Positions 47,160 through 56,274 of a stretch of DNA of 64,000 nt are shown here, one piece after another. The stretch comes from Hyphomicrobiales bacterium. GTDB lineage: Bacteria > Pseudomonadota > Alphaproteobacteria > Rhizobiales > Rhizobiaceae. The notes beneath the pieces are model-generated. The model ran no database searches. It was not told the origin of the DNA and saw nothing but the letters and a program-made list of their open reading frames with translations. The stretch spans positions 2,362-66,361 of the forward strand of contig UCJD01000027.1 of the NCBI GenBank assembly GCA_900472605.1. The letters are read 5' to 3'. The first letter of the stretch is position 1; every line of letters begins with the position of its first letter. The position numbers and the translations under genes are program-made.

Positions 47160-47633
47160 ATGTTTGATCTTCTCTGGCGCTCGATCGCCATCGGCATTGG
47201 CGCCACCATACTCATGGACATCTGGTCGATCGCGCTTGGTAAGGGCGCGATACCGACCTGGGGACCGCCAGGCCGCTGGCTCCGGCATCTCTTTGCCAAA
47301 GGCACTGTGTTTCACGACGATATCGGCAAGGCCGCGCCCTACAAACACGAAGTCGCGCTCGGCTGGGTCTTCCACTACGCCGTGGGCATTCTCTATGGCA
47401 TCATGCTGGTGATCCTGACCGGCCCCTACTGGCTGGTCGCGCCGACCTTTCTGCCCGCCTGGATCTGGGGCATCGTCACCATCGCCGCCGGCTGGTTCCT
47501 GCTGCAGCCGGGCCTCGGCATCGGCTGGGCGGCATCAAAGACGCCGAACCCCAACAAGGTCCGCTTCCTCGGCCTCGTCGCCCACTCCGTCTTCGGCTTT
47601 GGCCTCTATGCGACGGCGCTGCTGATTCGTTAG
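47160..47633 (+). CDS. DUF2938 membrane protein
   Basis: A 157-residue integral membrane protein with four predicted transmembrane helices (about 5-25, 68-88, 94-116 and 133-155). The DUF2938 features WGPPGRWLRHLF and HEVALGWVFHYAVGILYG lie in between. Function unknown. It follows the CNNM-like gene by 63 bases, probably in the same unit, and converges with bolA. Confidence 0.85.
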   Translation: MFDLLWRSIAIGIGATILMDIWSIALGKGAIPTWGPPGRWLRHLFAKGTVFHDDIGKAAPYKHEVALGWVFHYAVGILYGIMLVILTGPYWLVAPTFLPAWIWGIVTIAAGWFLLQPGLGIGWAASKTPNPNKVRFLGLVAHSVFGFGLYATALLIR

Positions 47634-47660
47634 AGGCGACCGGCCATCCTTGCGAAATCG

Positions 47661-47690
47661 CCGCACCGCGCCCATATGACGCGGTGTCGG
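47661..47690. terminator. Bidirectional hairpin between DUF2938 and bolA
   Basis: CACCGCG (47664-47670) and CGCGGTG (47680-47686) form a perfect stem, extended by CCG/CGG with a one-base bulge. It sits in the 58-bp gap between convergent genes. No clear U-run on either strand. Confidence 0.5.
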
Positions 47691-47691
47691 C

Positions 47692-47973
47692 CTACCAGCG
47701 CACCGGCTCTCCGGGCGCCGCCGGCTCGACCGCCAACGCGTGCAACCCCGCATCCAGTTCAGGCTTCAAAAGCTCCGTGATCGCCCGGTGACGCGCCAGC
47801 CGTGTCATCCCTGCAAACGACGACGAAATGATGCGCACCCGCATATGGGTCTCGCCCGCACCCGTAATATCAGGGTGATGGCCGGCATGCAGGTGGCTTT
47901 CATTGATTACGCTCAGCCGCTCCGGCGAAAACGCCGCCGTGAGCTTTTCTTCGATGGAGGATTGAACCGTCAT
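47692..47973 (-). CDS. bolA: BolA-family protein
   Basis: A 93-residue BolA-like protein: IEEKLTAAFSPERLSVINES, the conserved HHPDITGAGETHMRVRIISS and a helix FAGMTRLARHRAITELLKPE. BolA proteins pair with monothiol glutaredoxins in iron-sulfur handling and affect cell shape and biofilm. The start is the ATG giving MTVQSSI. It is divergent from the J-domain gene with 104 bp between them. Confidence 0.92.
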   Translation of the reverse strand: MTVQSSIEEKLTAAFSPERLSVINESHLHAGHHPDITGAGETHMRVRIISSSFAGMTRLARHRAITELLKPELDAGLHALAVEPAAPGEPVRW

Positions 47974-48077
47974 GAACCGATCTGCCGACTTGCGAAAAAG
48001 GTTCCCACCAAGCCAGCAACATTCCCGTTTGTCAATTCTTGTCCTCACCTATTCTGAGCCCCATAATTAGCGCCGTC

Positions 48078-48692
48078 ATGAGACTTGATTCCAAATACTT
48101 CGACCGCATCCGCACCCGCCGCAAACGCGAGCAGGAACCCGAACAGGCTCCCCCAACCTGTCAATGGGACGGCTGCGACAAGAAAGGCGTGCATCGCGCT
48201 CCCGTCGGACGCAATGCCGAGGGGCAGTTCTTTCTCTTCTGTTTCGAGCACGTTAAAGAGTACAACAAAGGCTACAACTATTTCTCCGGCCTCTCGGACG
48301 GCGAAATCGCGCGTTACCAGAAGGAAGCGATAACCGGCCATCGCCCGACCTGGACCGTCGGCGTCAACAAGTCGGCCAAGGATAGCCCGATCCAGTCGGA
48401 CATCCGGTCCGGCGCCTACAAAAACGTCCGCGATCCCTTTGGCTTCGTGAAGGAAAACAAGAGCAGCGGCCCGCGCTTTCCCGAGCAGCGCAAGCTGAAG
48501 AGCCTGGAAGCCAAGGCATTCGACACGATGAACCTTGCGGCAAACGCCACATCGTCCGAAATCAAGAGCCGCTACAAGGAACTGGTGAAGAAGCACCACC
48601 CCGATGCCAATGGCGGCGACCGCGGCTCCGAAGAGCGCTTCCGCGCCGTAATCCAGGCCTATCAATTATTGAAGCAGAACGGTTTTTGTTAA
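48078..48692 (+). CDS. J-domain (DnaJ-like) protein with a Cys-containing N-terminus
   Basis: A 204-residue protein. The C-terminal 60 residues are a J domain with the obligatory HPD in VKKHHPDANGGDRGSE, preceded by the helix AFDTMNLAANATSSEIKSRY; it would stimulate an Hsp70 ATPase. The N-terminal 130 residues contain CQWDGCDKKGVHRAP and a later FFLFCFEHVKEYN, a Cys/His arrangement that may bind zinc. A C-terminal rather than N-terminal J domain distinguishes it from DnaJ. The 309 bases between this gene and cobS show no feature, including no recognisable cobalamin riboswitch. Confidence 0.88.
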   Translation: MRLDSKYFDRIRTRRKREQEPEQAPPTCQWDGCDKKGVHRAPVGRNAEGQFFLFCFEHVKEYNKGYNYFSGLSDGEIARYQKEAITGHRPTWTVGVNKSAKDSPIQSDIRSGAYKNVRDPFGFVKENKSSGPRFPEQRKLKSLEAKAFDTMNLAANATSSEIKSRYKELVKKHHPDANGGDRGSEERFRAVIQAYQLLKQNGFC

Positions 48693-49001
48693 TTCCTGTC
48701 CTTGCTCTTGGTCTTCAATCGGGTATGGTCCAAATCGGCTGAGGCCGCAGGCAACCGCGGCATATCTTTCTGCGTTTGTCTCTCAGGCGCCTCGGCCAAT
48801 TCCGGACGCGGCGTTTCTTGTCCGGGACTATCGTCAAGAATGCTCGCAGGCGGTGATCGCGTCGTCCCCGAGGTTTCGTTTCAGTCCCGGAGAAGCATCG
48901 CCGACGTTCAGACATGAGCGCGTGGGATACCCGCGACGCCATGATCGCGAAACGAGCTGAGACAGTATGGCAGGGTGTCGGCCACCCGCCTTGGAGACAT
49001 G

Positions 49002-49994
49002 ATGAGCAAGATTGACCTTGATATTTCGGAACTTCCGGACACCACCGTTTCCGTCAGGGAGGTCTTCGGCATCGATTCCGACATCCGCGTTCCGGCTTAC
49101 AGCCAGGGTAGCGCCTATGTTCCGGATCTCGATCCCGACTATCTCTTCGACCGCGAAACCACGCTCGCCATCATTGCCGGCTTTGCTCATAACCGCCGCG
49201 TGATGATCTCCGGCTATCACGGCACCGGCAAGTCCTCGCATATCGAGCAGGTCGCCGCCCGCCTCAACTGGCCCTGCGTGCGCATCAACCTCGACAGTCA
49301 TGTCAGCCGTATCGATCTCGTCGGCAAGGACGCCATCGTCGTCAAGGACGGCCTGCAGGTCACCGAGTTCAAGGACGGCATCTTGCCCTGGGCCTACCAG
49401 CACAATGTCGCGCTCGTCTTCGACGAATACGACGCCGGCCGCCCGGACGTCATGTTCGTCATCCAGCGCGTTCTGGAATCGTCCGGCCGCCTGACGCTGC
49501 TCGACCAGAGCCGCGTCATCCGGCCGCACCCGGCTTTCCGCCTGTTCGCAACGGCGAACACGATCGGCCTCGGCGACACGACTGGCCTCTACCACGGCAC
49601 GCAGCAGATCAACCAGGCGCAGATGGACCGTTGGTCGATCATCTCGACATTGAACTACCTGCCGCACGAGCACGAAGTGAACATCGTCGCCGCCAAGGTG
49701 AAGAGCTTCGGCAAAGACAAGAACGGCCGCGATACCGTCTCCAAGATGGTCCGCGTCGCCGATCTCACCCGCGCCTCCTTCATGAACGGCGATCTCTCGA
49801 CCGTGATGAGTCCGCGTACCGTCATCACCTGGGCCGAGAACGCCGAGATCTTCGGCGATCTCGCCTTCGCCTTCCGCGTCACCTTCCTCAACAAGTGCGA
49901 CGAACTGGAGCGTCCGCTGGTTGCCGAGCACTATCAGCGCGCCTTCGGCGTCGAGCTGAAGGAAAGTGCTGCCAACATCGTTCTGGAGGCCTGA
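49002..49994 (+). CDS. cobS: Cobaltochelatase subunit CobS
   Basis: CobS is the AAA+ ATPase of the aerobic, CobNST cobaltochelatase that inserts cobalt into hydrogenobyrinate a,c-diamide. The 330-residue product has Walker [10 protein letters not shown] and Walker B-like [13 protein letters not shown]. Two adjacent ATGs are available (48999 and 49002); I take the second because GGAG is then six bases away. It is followed by cobT after 12 bases. cobN is not in the window. Confidence 0.95.
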   Translation: MSKIDLDISELPDTTVSVREVFGIDSDIRVPAYSQGSAYVPDLDPDYLFDRETTLAIIAGFAHNRRVMISGYHGTGKSSHIEQVAARLNWPCVRINLDSHVSRIDLVGKDAIVVKDGLQVTEFKDGILPWAYQHNVALVFDEYDAGRPDVMFVIQRVLESSGRLTLLDQSRVIRPHPAFRLFATANTIGLGDTTGLYHGTQQINQAQMDRWSIISTLNYLPHEHEVNIVAAKVKSFGKDKNGRDTVSKMVRVADLTRASFMNGDLSTVMSPRTVITWAENAEIFGDLAFAFRVTFLNKCDELERPLVAEHYQRAFGVELKESAANIVLEA

Positions 49995-50006
49995 GGCTAA
50001 CGGATC

Positions 50007-51908
50007 ATGGCAGCGCGTGGTGACAATTCGAAAGCAAAGCCCGGTTCGCCCGTCGACGTGGAGCCGTTGCGCCGGGCGATAACCGGCAGCGTGCGCGCGA
50101 TCGCCGGCGACGGCGAGGTCGAGGTGACTTTCGCCAACGAGCGGCCTGGCATGACCGCCGAGCGCATCCGCCTGCCGGAACTGTCCAAGCGCCCGACGAT
50201 GCACGAACTTGCGGTGACCCGCGGGCTGGGTGACTCGATGGCGCTGCGTCTCGCCTGCCATGACGAGAAGGTGCATGCGACGATGGCGCCGCAGGGTTCC
50301 GACGCCCGCGCCATCTTCGACGCCGTAGAGCAGGCGCGCGTGGAATCGATCGGCGCGCTGCGCATGGAAGGCGTGGCAAGCAATCTGCGCTCGATGACAA
50401 CGGAGAAATACGCCAAGGCCAATTTCTCCGGCATCGAACGCAAGGAAGACGCGCCCGTCGGCGAAGCCGTCGCCATGATGGTGCGCGAAAAGCTCACCGG
50501 CGAGAAGCCACCGGCCTCGGCCGGCAAGGTACTCGATCTCTGGCGTTCCTTCATCGAAGACAAGGCCGGCAAGGATCTAGAGAACCTGACCGGCGTGATC
50601 CACGACCAGCAGGCCTTCTCCAAGGTCATCCGCAACATGCTCACGGCCATGGAAATGGCCGAGGAGTATGGCGACGACGACAGCGATCCTGATTCTGACG
50701 ACCAGCAGGACGAGGAAGACAAGCCGAGCGGCGAAGACCAGAACGACGACGATGTCGAGGACGATGCCGGTTCGGATGCAGCGCCCGTCGAGGACAGCGA
50801 AGCAGCCGACGAGCAGATGGAGGACGGCGAGACCGAAGGCGCCGAAATCTCCGACGATGACATGCAGGAAGAAGGCGAGGACGATTCGGAAACGCCGGGC
50901 GAAACCCGCCGTCCGAACACGCCCTTCGACGATTTCAACGAGAAGGTCGACTACCACGTCTTCACCGAGGAGTTCGACGAGACGATCACCGCCGAGGAAC
51001 TGTGCGACGCCGCCGAGCTGGAGCGCCTTCGCGCCTTCCTCGACAAGCAGCTCGCTCATCTCCAGGGCGCGGTCGGTCGCCTCGCCAACCGCCTGCAGCG
51101 CCGCCTGATGGCGCAGCAGAATCGCTCCTGGGATTTCGACCTGGAGGAGGGCTATCTCGATCCGGCCCGCCTGACGCGCCTGATCATCGACCCCACCCAG
51201 GCGCTCTCCTTCAAGAAGGAGCGCGACACGCAGTTCCGCGACACCGTCGTGACGCTCTTGATCGACAATTCCGGCTCCATGCGCGGCCGGCCGATCACCG
51301 TTGCCGCCACCTGCGCCGATATTCTGGCCCGCACGCTGGAACGTTGTGGCGTCAAGGTCGAGATATTGGGCTTCACCACCAAGGCCTGGAAGGGCGGGCA
51401 GGCGCGCGAACAATGGCTCGCCAATGGCAAGCCGCAGACGCCGGGCCGCCTGAACGACCTGCGCCACATCATCTACAAGTCCGCCGACGCCCCATGGCGC
51501 CGCTCGCGCACCAATCTCGGCCTGATGATGCGCGAAGGCCTGCTCAAGGAAAACATCGACGGCGAGGCCCTGATGTGGGCGCACAACCGCCTGATCGCGC
51601 GGCGCGAGCAGCGCAAGATCCTGATGATGATCTCGGATGGTGCGCCGGTCGACGATTCGACACTGTCGGTCAATCCGGGCAATTATCTGGAGCGCCACCT
51701 GCGCGCGGTGATCGAGCGCATCGAGACCCGGTCTCCGGTCGAACTCCTTGCTATCGGCATCGGCCACGACGTCACGCGCTACTATCGCCGCGCCGTCACC
51801 ATCGTCGATGCGGACGAGCTCGCAGGCGCCATGACCGAACAGCTGGCCTCGCTGTTCGAGGATCAGGCGGCGCAGCCGCGTGGCGGGCGTTCCCGCCGCG
51901 CCGGCTGA
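50007..51908 (+). CDS. cobT: Cobaltochelatase subunit CobT
   Basis: CobT partners CobS in the ring that drives cobalt insertion. The 633-residue product has an N-terminal helical domain (1-210), a strongly acidic linker of Asp and Glu (about 215-305) and a C-terminal VWA domain whose metal-ion-dependent adhesion site is DNSGSMRG, with a later ISDGAPVDD. It is 12 bases downstream of cobS. The acidic linker is normal for CobT and gives an apparent long open frame on the opposite strand that is not a gene. Confidence 0.96.
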   Translation: MAARGDNSKAKPGSPVDVEPLRRAITGSVRAIAGDGEVEVTFANERPGMTAERIRLPELSKRPTMHELAVTRGLGDSMALRLACHDEKVHATMAPQGSDARAIFDAVEQARVESIGALRMEGVASNLRSMTTEKYAKANFSGIERKEDAPVGEAVAMMVREKLTGEKPPASAGKVLDLWRSFIEDKAGKDLENLTGVIHDQQAFSKVIRNMLTAMEMAEEYGDDDSDPDSDDQQDEEDKPSGEDQNDDDVEDDAGSDAAPVEDSEAADEQMEDGETEGAEISDDDMQEEGEDDSETPGETRRPNTPFDDFNEKVDYHVFTEEFDETITAEELCDAAELERLRAFLDKQLAHLQGAVGRLANRLQRRLMAQQNRSWDFDLEEGYLDPARLTRLIIDPTQALSFKKERDTQFRDTVVTLLIDNSGSMRGRPITVAATCADILARTLERCGVKVEILGFTTKAWKGGQAREQWLANGKPQTPGRLNDLRHIIYKSADAPWRRSRTNLGLMMREGLLKENIDGEALMWAHNRLIARREQRKILMMISDGAPVDDSTLSVNPGNYLERHLRAVIERIETRSPVELLAIGIGHDVTRYYRRAVTIVDADELAGAMTEQLASLFEDQAAQPRGGRSRRAG

Positions 51909-51914
51909 CCGCCC

Positions 51915-52964
51915 ATGCGTTTGGCTCCGGCGTTCCGAACCTGTTTTGCTGGAGCACTCATGCTGGCCGCCTCACTTGCGGCCGGCACGCCCGTCTCGGC
52001 CGAAACGCCGGCGGCTGAAATCAGAAGCAGCATCATCTCGCGCTTCAAGATCGGCTCCGATGAGAAACACTTCGGGCCTTTCGAGTTTCTGGGCGGCCTC
52101 GAAATGGTCTCCCCCAACCGCCTTTTCGGATCGCTGTCATCCATCCGTTTCCGCGATGATCGCACCCATTTCGTCGGGGTCCTCGATACCGGCCACTGGA
52201 TGACCGGCCGCATCGAGCGCGGCGTTGACGGCAGCCTGAGCGGACTTGCCGATGTCGAGATCACCCCGATGCGCGACCGCGCCGGAAAAATTCTCGAAGG
52301 CAAGGCGCTGATGGATGCCGAGGGCGTCGCGCTGACGGATGGCAAGGTGTTGGTCTCGTTCGAGCAATTCCACCGCGTCGATCTCTATCCCGATGCCGGC
52401 TTCGAGACCTCGCGCGCGCTCGACACACTCCCCATCCCCTTCGAGAGGAAGCAACTCCGCGCCAACCGCGGCTTCGAGACGATCGCCGTCTCGCCCGCCT
52501 CAAGCCCATTGAAGGGCGGCACGCTGATCGTCGCCGAGCGCAGCCTTGACGACGACGGCAACGCCTATGCCGCGATCCTGGACGGACCGCTGAAAGGTAA
52601 GCTGGCGCTCGCCCATTACGGCGATTTCGACGCTACCGACGGCGCCTTCCTGCCGAACGGCGACCTCCTGCTGCTGGAGCGCCGCTTCAACATGGCGGAC
52701 GGTATCGGCATGCGCATCCGCCGCATCAAGTCGGCCGATATCAGACCGGGCGGCGTCATGGATGGCGAGATCCTCATCGAGGGCGATTTCGGCTACCAGA
52801 TCGACAACATGGAAGGCCTGGATACCTTTACCGCCGATGACGGCAGCACCCGTGTCATTCTCGTCTCCGACGACAACCACTCGATCCTCCAGCGCAACCT
52901 GATGCTGGAATTCAAGCTCGACGAGCGGCCCGGCCCATCGGCCGACACCGCCGCCTCGCATTAA
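51915..52964 (+). CDS. Exported phytase-esterase-like beta-propeller protein
   Basis: A 349-residue protein of the esterase-like-activity-of-phytase family (PF13449-type). It has a signal peptide (cleavage after VSAET or nearby, residue 30), then repeated beta-propeller blades, including LGGLEMVSPNRLFGSLSSIR, DAEGVALTDGKVLVSFEQ, GFETIAVSP and GLDTFTADDGSTRVILVSDD. Family members are periplasmic or exported, and their substrate is rarely known. It starts six bases after cobT, a conserved-looking arrangement without an obvious link to cobalamin. Confidence 0.88.
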   Translation: MRLAPAFRTCFAGALMLAASLAAGTPVSAETPAAEIRSSIISRFKIGSDEKHFGPFEFLGGLEMVSPNRLFGSLSSIRFRDDRTHFVGVLDTGHWMTGRIERGVDGSLSGLADVEITPMRDRAGKILEGKALMDAEGVALTDGKVLVSFEQFHRVDLYPDAGFETSRALDTLPIPFERKQLRANRGFETIAVSPASSPLKGGTLIVAERSLDDDGNAYAAILDGPLKGKLALAHYGDFDATDGAFLPNGDLLLLERRFNMADGIGMRIRRIKSADIRPGGVMDGEILIEGDFGYQIDNMEGLDTFTADDGSTRVILVSDDNHSILQRNLMLEFKLDERPGPSADTAASH

Positions 52965-52979
52965 GAGGGCGCGAACGCG

Positions 52980-53870
52980 TCAGCCTCCGAAATAAGCCGG
53001 CCGGTCGAGATCGGCGATCAGCCCTTGATGTGTCGGCTCCCAGTTGAGCGTCTCGCGCGTCCATGCGCTGGACGCCCGGTTATTGATCGACGCGAAGTGC
53101 GTGAACCAGCCGAAATGCTCGGCCGCTTCTTCAGGCGACTTTGAGACGACAGGCACGCCCAGCCGCTTGCCGATGACGGTGGCGATCTCGCGAAACGGGA
53201 GGCCCTCCTCCGCCACGCCATGATAGCGCGCCCCCGCTTGCGCCTTCTCCAGCGCCAGCCTGTAGAGCCGACCGGTATCGAGACGATGCACCGCCGGCCA
53301 GTGGTTCATGCCGTCGCCGATATAGGCCGATACGCCCTTCTCGCGTGCGAGGCCGATGACAACAGGCACGAAACCGTGGTCGCCGTCGCCATGCACCGAG
53401 GGCGGAAGGCGGATCACCGAGGCGCTGAGGCCATCCGTTACCATGGAGAGCGCCGCCTGCTCCGAGACGCGCGGAATGGCCGATGTCGAAGGCGCCACCG
53501 TCTCTTCCGTGGCAACAGCGCCCGGCGCCAGAAGCCCCGTGCCCGAGGTCACCACCATGTGCCGGCCGGAGCCGGAGAGCACCTTGCCCATCGCCTCGAT
53601 GGCGCGCCGGTCGATCTCGCAATTCTCCTTGAACTTGGAGAAGTCGTGAATGAAACCCGTATGGATCACGCCGTCGCAGGCATCAGCGCCCCGGCGCAGA
53701 CCGTCAAGGTCCTCGAGATTGCCGCGATGAACCTCAGCACCCGCTGCCTCCAGCGAAGCGGCCGAGGCATCCGAACGGGCTAGGCCCAGCACTTGATGGC
53801 CGGCCTGAATGAGGTCCTGAACGACGGCCGAGCCGACAAAGCCGGTGGCACCGGTTACGAAAACGCGCAT
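52980..53870 (-). CDS. NAD-dependent epimerase/dehydratase-type SDR
   Basis: A 296-residue extended-SDR protein: N-terminal TGATGFVGSAVVQDLIQAGH binds NAD(P), and IRLPPSVHGDGDHGFVPVVI follows. The expected catalytic YxxxK tyrosine is not evident at the position after GTG; VSEQAAL stands there. This suggests an atypical active site as in several SDR5-like reductases. It is divergent from an AraC-family regulator at 54000 (129 bp apart) and converges on the phytase-like gene. Substrate unknown. Confidence 0.85.
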   Translation of the reverse strand: MRVFVTGATGFVGSAVVQDLIQAGHQVLGLARSDASAASLEAAGAEVHRGNLEDLDGLRRGADACDGVIHTGFIHDFSKFKENCEIDRRAIEAMGKVLSGSGRHMVVTSGTGLLAPGAVATEETVAPSTSAIPRVSEQAALSMVTDGLSASVIRLPPSVHGDGDHGFVPVVIGLAREKGVSAYIGDGMNHWPAVHRLDTGRLYRLALEKAQAGARYHGVAEEGLPFREIATVIGKRLGVPVVSKSPEEAAEHFGWFTHFASINNRASSAWTRETLNWEPTHQGLIADLDRPAYFGG

Positions 53871-53961
53871 GGTAATCTCCTTGCTTGCTGCGACCCGCCT
53901 GCCGATACAGGCGTGTCGGTGGGAAGCTAGAAGGTTGAAGCAATACGGTCCATGTTGTACT

Positions 53962-53989
53962 GTCCGGAATATCTTCGCGATCGTCCGGA
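53962..53989. promoter_or_regulatory. Direct-repeat operator candidate upstream of the third AraC gene
   Basis: GTCCGGA occurs at 53962-53968 and 53983-53989, exactly 21 bp apart (two helical turns), ending ten bases before the AraC start. AraC-type proteins bind such tandem half-sites. The site is well placed to control the regulator itself and the divergent epimerase-like gene. Confidence 0.5.
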
Positions 53990-53999
53990 GTTTTTTTGA

Positions 54000-54935
54000 A
54001 TGGACCCGCTGTCAAACGTGCTGTCGCTGCTGAAGCCGCAGAACTATCTCTCCGCCGGCATGGAGGCGGGCGGCGATTGGGCGATCCAGTTTCCGGACCA
54101 GCAAGGCGGCATCAAATGCGGCGCCGTGGTTTCGGGCACTTGCTGGCTCCGCGTCGATGGTGTGGAAGAGGCGGTGCTGCTGCGAACAGGCGACAGCTTT
54201 CTGCTCCCGCGCGGTCGGCCGTTCAGGCTTGCCACCGATCTCAATCTCGAACCGATCCCGGCCGCAGCCATCTTTCTCGGCCCGCGCAAGGACGGCATCG
54301 TCTCGCTCAACGATGGCCGCGACTTCTCGATCGTCAGCTGCCGCTTCGGCCTTGCCGGCAGTCATGCCGATATCCTGCTCAAGATGCTGCCGCCCATCGT
54401 GCTGCTACGCGACGAGCAGAGCCAGGCGGCTCTGCGCTGGGCTGTCGAGCAGATGATGCAGGAGCTGCGCGCGCCGCAGCCCGGCGGCTTCCTGATCGTC
54501 GAGCACCTCGCGCACATGATCCTCGTGCAGGCCTTGCGGCTGCATCTGGCTGACCGGTCAAACACCGGTGTCGGTTGGCTCTTCGCGCTGGCCGACAGGC
54601 AGATGAGTGCTGCGATATCGGCGATCCACGACAGCCCGGCCGAACGCTGGACCCTGCAGGCGCTTGCGTCCCGCGCCGGCATGTCGCGTTCCACATTCGC
54701 GCAGAAATTCAGGGAAACGGTCGGCACCTCGCCGATGGAGTATCTCGCGCAATGGCGCATGCTGCTTGCCGGCAACCGGCTGGAAAATTCCAGGGACCCG
54801 ATATCGGTCATCGCGCCGTCGCTCGGCTACGAGTCCGAGGCGGCCTTCAGCACGGCATTCAAGCGGATCATGGGCTGTTCGCCCCGGCAATATGCCCGCG
54901 ACCGCCCGAAGATGGCGGCGGCGCTTTCAAGATGA
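54000..54935 (+). CDS. AraC-family regulator with cupin (AraC_binding-like) N-terminus
   Basis: A 311-residue regulator of a different subgroup from the two near 27 and 32 kb. The N-terminal cupin_6-type domain (about 10-180) contains SGTCWLRVDGVEEAVLLRTG and GDSFLLPRGRPFRL. The C-terminal helix-turn-helix pair runs from WTLQALASRAGMSRSTFAQK to GYESEAAFSTAFKRIMG. The ATG is at 54000. It is divergent from the epimerase-like gene. The inducer is unknown. Confidence 0.9.
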   Translation: MDPLSNVLSLLKPQNYLSAGMEAGGDWAIQFPDQQGGIKCGAVVSGTCWLRVDGVEEAVLLRTGDSFLLPRGRPFRLATDLNLEPIPAAAIFLGPRKDGIVSLNDGRDFSIVSCRFGLAGSHADILLKMLPPIVLLRDEQSQAALRWAVEQMMQELRAPQPGGFLIVEHLAHMILVQALRLHLADRSNTGVGWLFALADRQMSAAISAIHDSPAERWTLQALASRAGMSRSTFAQKFRETVGTSPMEYLAQWRMLLAGNRLENSRDPISVIAPSLGYESEAAFSTAFKRIMGCSPRQYARDRPKMAAALSR

Positions 54936-54963
54936 AGCGCCGGCGCCAATCTCGCATGGTCGC

Positions 54964-55602
54964 TTAGCTTGCCGCGCGAACGGCCTGCGTCGGCCTGAGC
55001 ACACTCATCAGCGCGCCGTAGGGCAGAAGCATCACGAGGCCGACCAGCAGCTTCACCCAGAAATCGCCGATCGCCCAGGAGATCCAGCGCGGCGCCTCGG
55101 CAGCGAACACGCCGAGAACCGGCGACGCCTCGAGCGCGAACGGCTCGTTTGGACCGAGGAAAACGAAGAAGGCCGCAAATGACAGCGAGAAGAAGATCAC
55201 CGTATCGAGCATCGAACCCAGCAGCGAGCCGACCAAAGGCGCGCGCCACCAGGCCTGCCGGCGCAGCCGGTTGAACAGCGCGATATCGAGCAGCTGGCCG
55301 GCGAGATAGGCCGTGCCGGAAGCGATCGCGATGCGCGGTACCGATGTGAAGAAGGAGAGCGCCACGCCGACCAGGAAGCCGGCGAACACCACCTTGCGCG
55401 CGGCCTGCGGCCCGAACTGACGGTTGGTGAGATCGGTGATCAGAAAAGCGACCGGATAGGTGAAGGCACCCCAGGTGAGCAGATCGGCGAGATTGACGCC
55501 GGCGACCGTGACATTCAGCGGAAACTGCACGAGGAAGTTCGACGAGACGACGACAAGCGTCATCAGGGCGACGTAGATAAGGGTATAGCGCGTCTGAAGC
55601 AT
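54964..55602 (-). CDS. yhhQ: Queuosine precursor transporter (VUT family, YhhQ)
   Basis: A 212-residue inner-membrane protein with about six transmembrane helices and the VUT/DUF165 signature SSNFLVQFP and AFTYPVAFLITDLTNRQFGP. E. coli YhhQ imports 7-cyano- and 7-aminomethyl-deazaguanine for queuosine synthesis. The ATG giving MLQTRYT is preceded by AGGA and seven bases of A/T-rich sequence. That Shine-Dalgarno overlaps a hairpin described separately as a possible preQ1-type leader. Confidence 0.9.
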   Translation of the reverse strand: MLQTRYTLIYVALMTLVVVSSNFLVQFPLNVTVAGVNLADLLTWGAFTYPVAFLITDLTNRQFGPQAARKVVFAGFLVGVALSFFTSVPRIAIASGTAYLAGQLLDIALFNRLRRQAWWRAPLVGSLLGSMLDTVIFFSLSFAAFFVFLGPNEPFALEASPVLGVFAAEAPRWISWAIGDFWVKLLVGLVMLLPYGALMSVLRPTQAVRAAS

Positions 55603-55630
55603 TTTTTTATCCTGGGGTATGCCACCAGTT
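55600..55630 (-). promoter_or_regulatory. Possible preQ1-I-type riboswitch or Shine-Dalgarno-sequestering leader
   Basis: On the minus strand CTGG-TGGCATACC-CCAG (55612-55628) is followed directly by GATAAAAAA and the yhhQ start codon. Features shared with known preQ1-I aptamers are the small stem, a C just before its 3' strand, the A-rich tail, and a loop segment GCAT able to pair with ATGC at the start codon. The stem is only four perfect base pairs and three bases shorter than the minimal natural examples I know, so the assignment is tentative. Confidence 0.35.
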
Positions 55631-55650
55631 GGAGGGACGATCCGGCAAAG

Positions 55651-55688
55651 CAAAAGGCTTGAACGGGATTAGCCGTGCAAGCCTTTTG
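55651..55688 (-). terminator. Rho-independent terminator of rpmB
   Basis: CAAAAGGCTTG and CAAGCCTTTTG flank an inner CGG/CCG stem, giving one long hairpin 29 bases after the rpmB stop, with U-rich sequence from the outer stem itself. Confidence 0.75.
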
Positions 55689-55717
55689 AAGCCGTATAGC
55701 TTGAAGTCGGTTACTGC

Positions 55718-56017
55718 TTAGGCAGCAACAGCAGCTTCAGCGGTCTTCTTGACGATCTGGCGGCGCAGCAGACGAGCGCGCATCGACAGTTCGTTTTCGC
55801 TTGCCTTGATGAGGAAAGCATCGAGACCACCGCGATGCTCGACGGTACGCAGAGCAGCAGCCGAAACGCGAAGACGGTAACGCTGGCCGAGCGCGTCGGA
55901 GATCAGCGTAACCTGGCACAGGTTCGGGAGGAACCGGCGCTTGGTCTTGTTGTTGGCATGGCTGACATTGTTGCCAACGAGGACTGCCTTGCCGGTCAAT
56001 TCGCACATGCGGGACAT
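55718..56017 (-). CDS. rpmB: 50S ribosomal protein L28
   Basis: A 99-residue L28. The family pattern [20 protein letters not shown], then [20 protein letters not shown] and [11 protein letters not shown], is complete, with a lysine/alanine-rich C-terminus. The start is the ATG giving MSRMCEL (AGGTG upstream); the frame is open 58 codons further without L28 similarity. It is monocistronic, between a sigma-70-like promoter and its own terminator. Confidence 0.97.
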   Translation of the reverse strand: MSRMCELTGKAVLVGNNVSHANNKTKRRFLPNLCQVTLISDALGQRYRLRVSAAALRTVEHRGGLDAFLIKASENELSMRARLLRRQIVKKTAEAAVAA

Positions 56018-56108
56018 GGGACACCTATTCTTGTTTTTCTCGGCCATAACTGCCCGCCCGCGCAAAACGGGCTTGCAATCCAACAGGCCATGATTGGAAA
56101 GTTGCGGT

Positions 56109-56137
56109 TCTATAATCAGACAGACCGTGCGCGTCAA
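56109..56137 (-). promoter_or_regulatory. Sigma-70-type promoter of rpmB
   Basis: On the minus strand TTGACG (56132-56137) and TATAGA (56109-56114) are separated by exactly 17 bases. The start would lie near 56102, giving a leader of about 85 bases before rpmB. The match to the consensus TTGACA-17-TATAAT is 5/6 and 4/6. Confidence 0.7.
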
Positions 56138-56274
56138 GCCAAACCTTGGCCTTTCCGGCGATTCAGTCCAAAAGCCTCGCAATTCCGTCAAAAAGCTTTT
56201 GTTCTCTTAAGGCCGCGACAGGCGTATAGACCGTATCTCCCGACCTGACCAGCGCACCGAACAAGGCTCAATTC

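Noticed and set aside
45573..47375. 600-codon frame antisense to aroB and the CBS-domain gene
   Set aside because: It crosses two certain genes on the other strand and has no recognisable motif.
48693..49001. Possible cobalamin riboswitch before cobS
   Set aside because: No B12-box-like sequence or expected helical arrangement could be found in the 309-bp gap.
50577..51767. Val/Leu/Ile-rich frame antisense to cobT that looks like a membrane protein
   Set aside because: The apparent hydrophobic segments are the complement of CobT's Asp/Glu-rich linker, not a real transmembrane protein.
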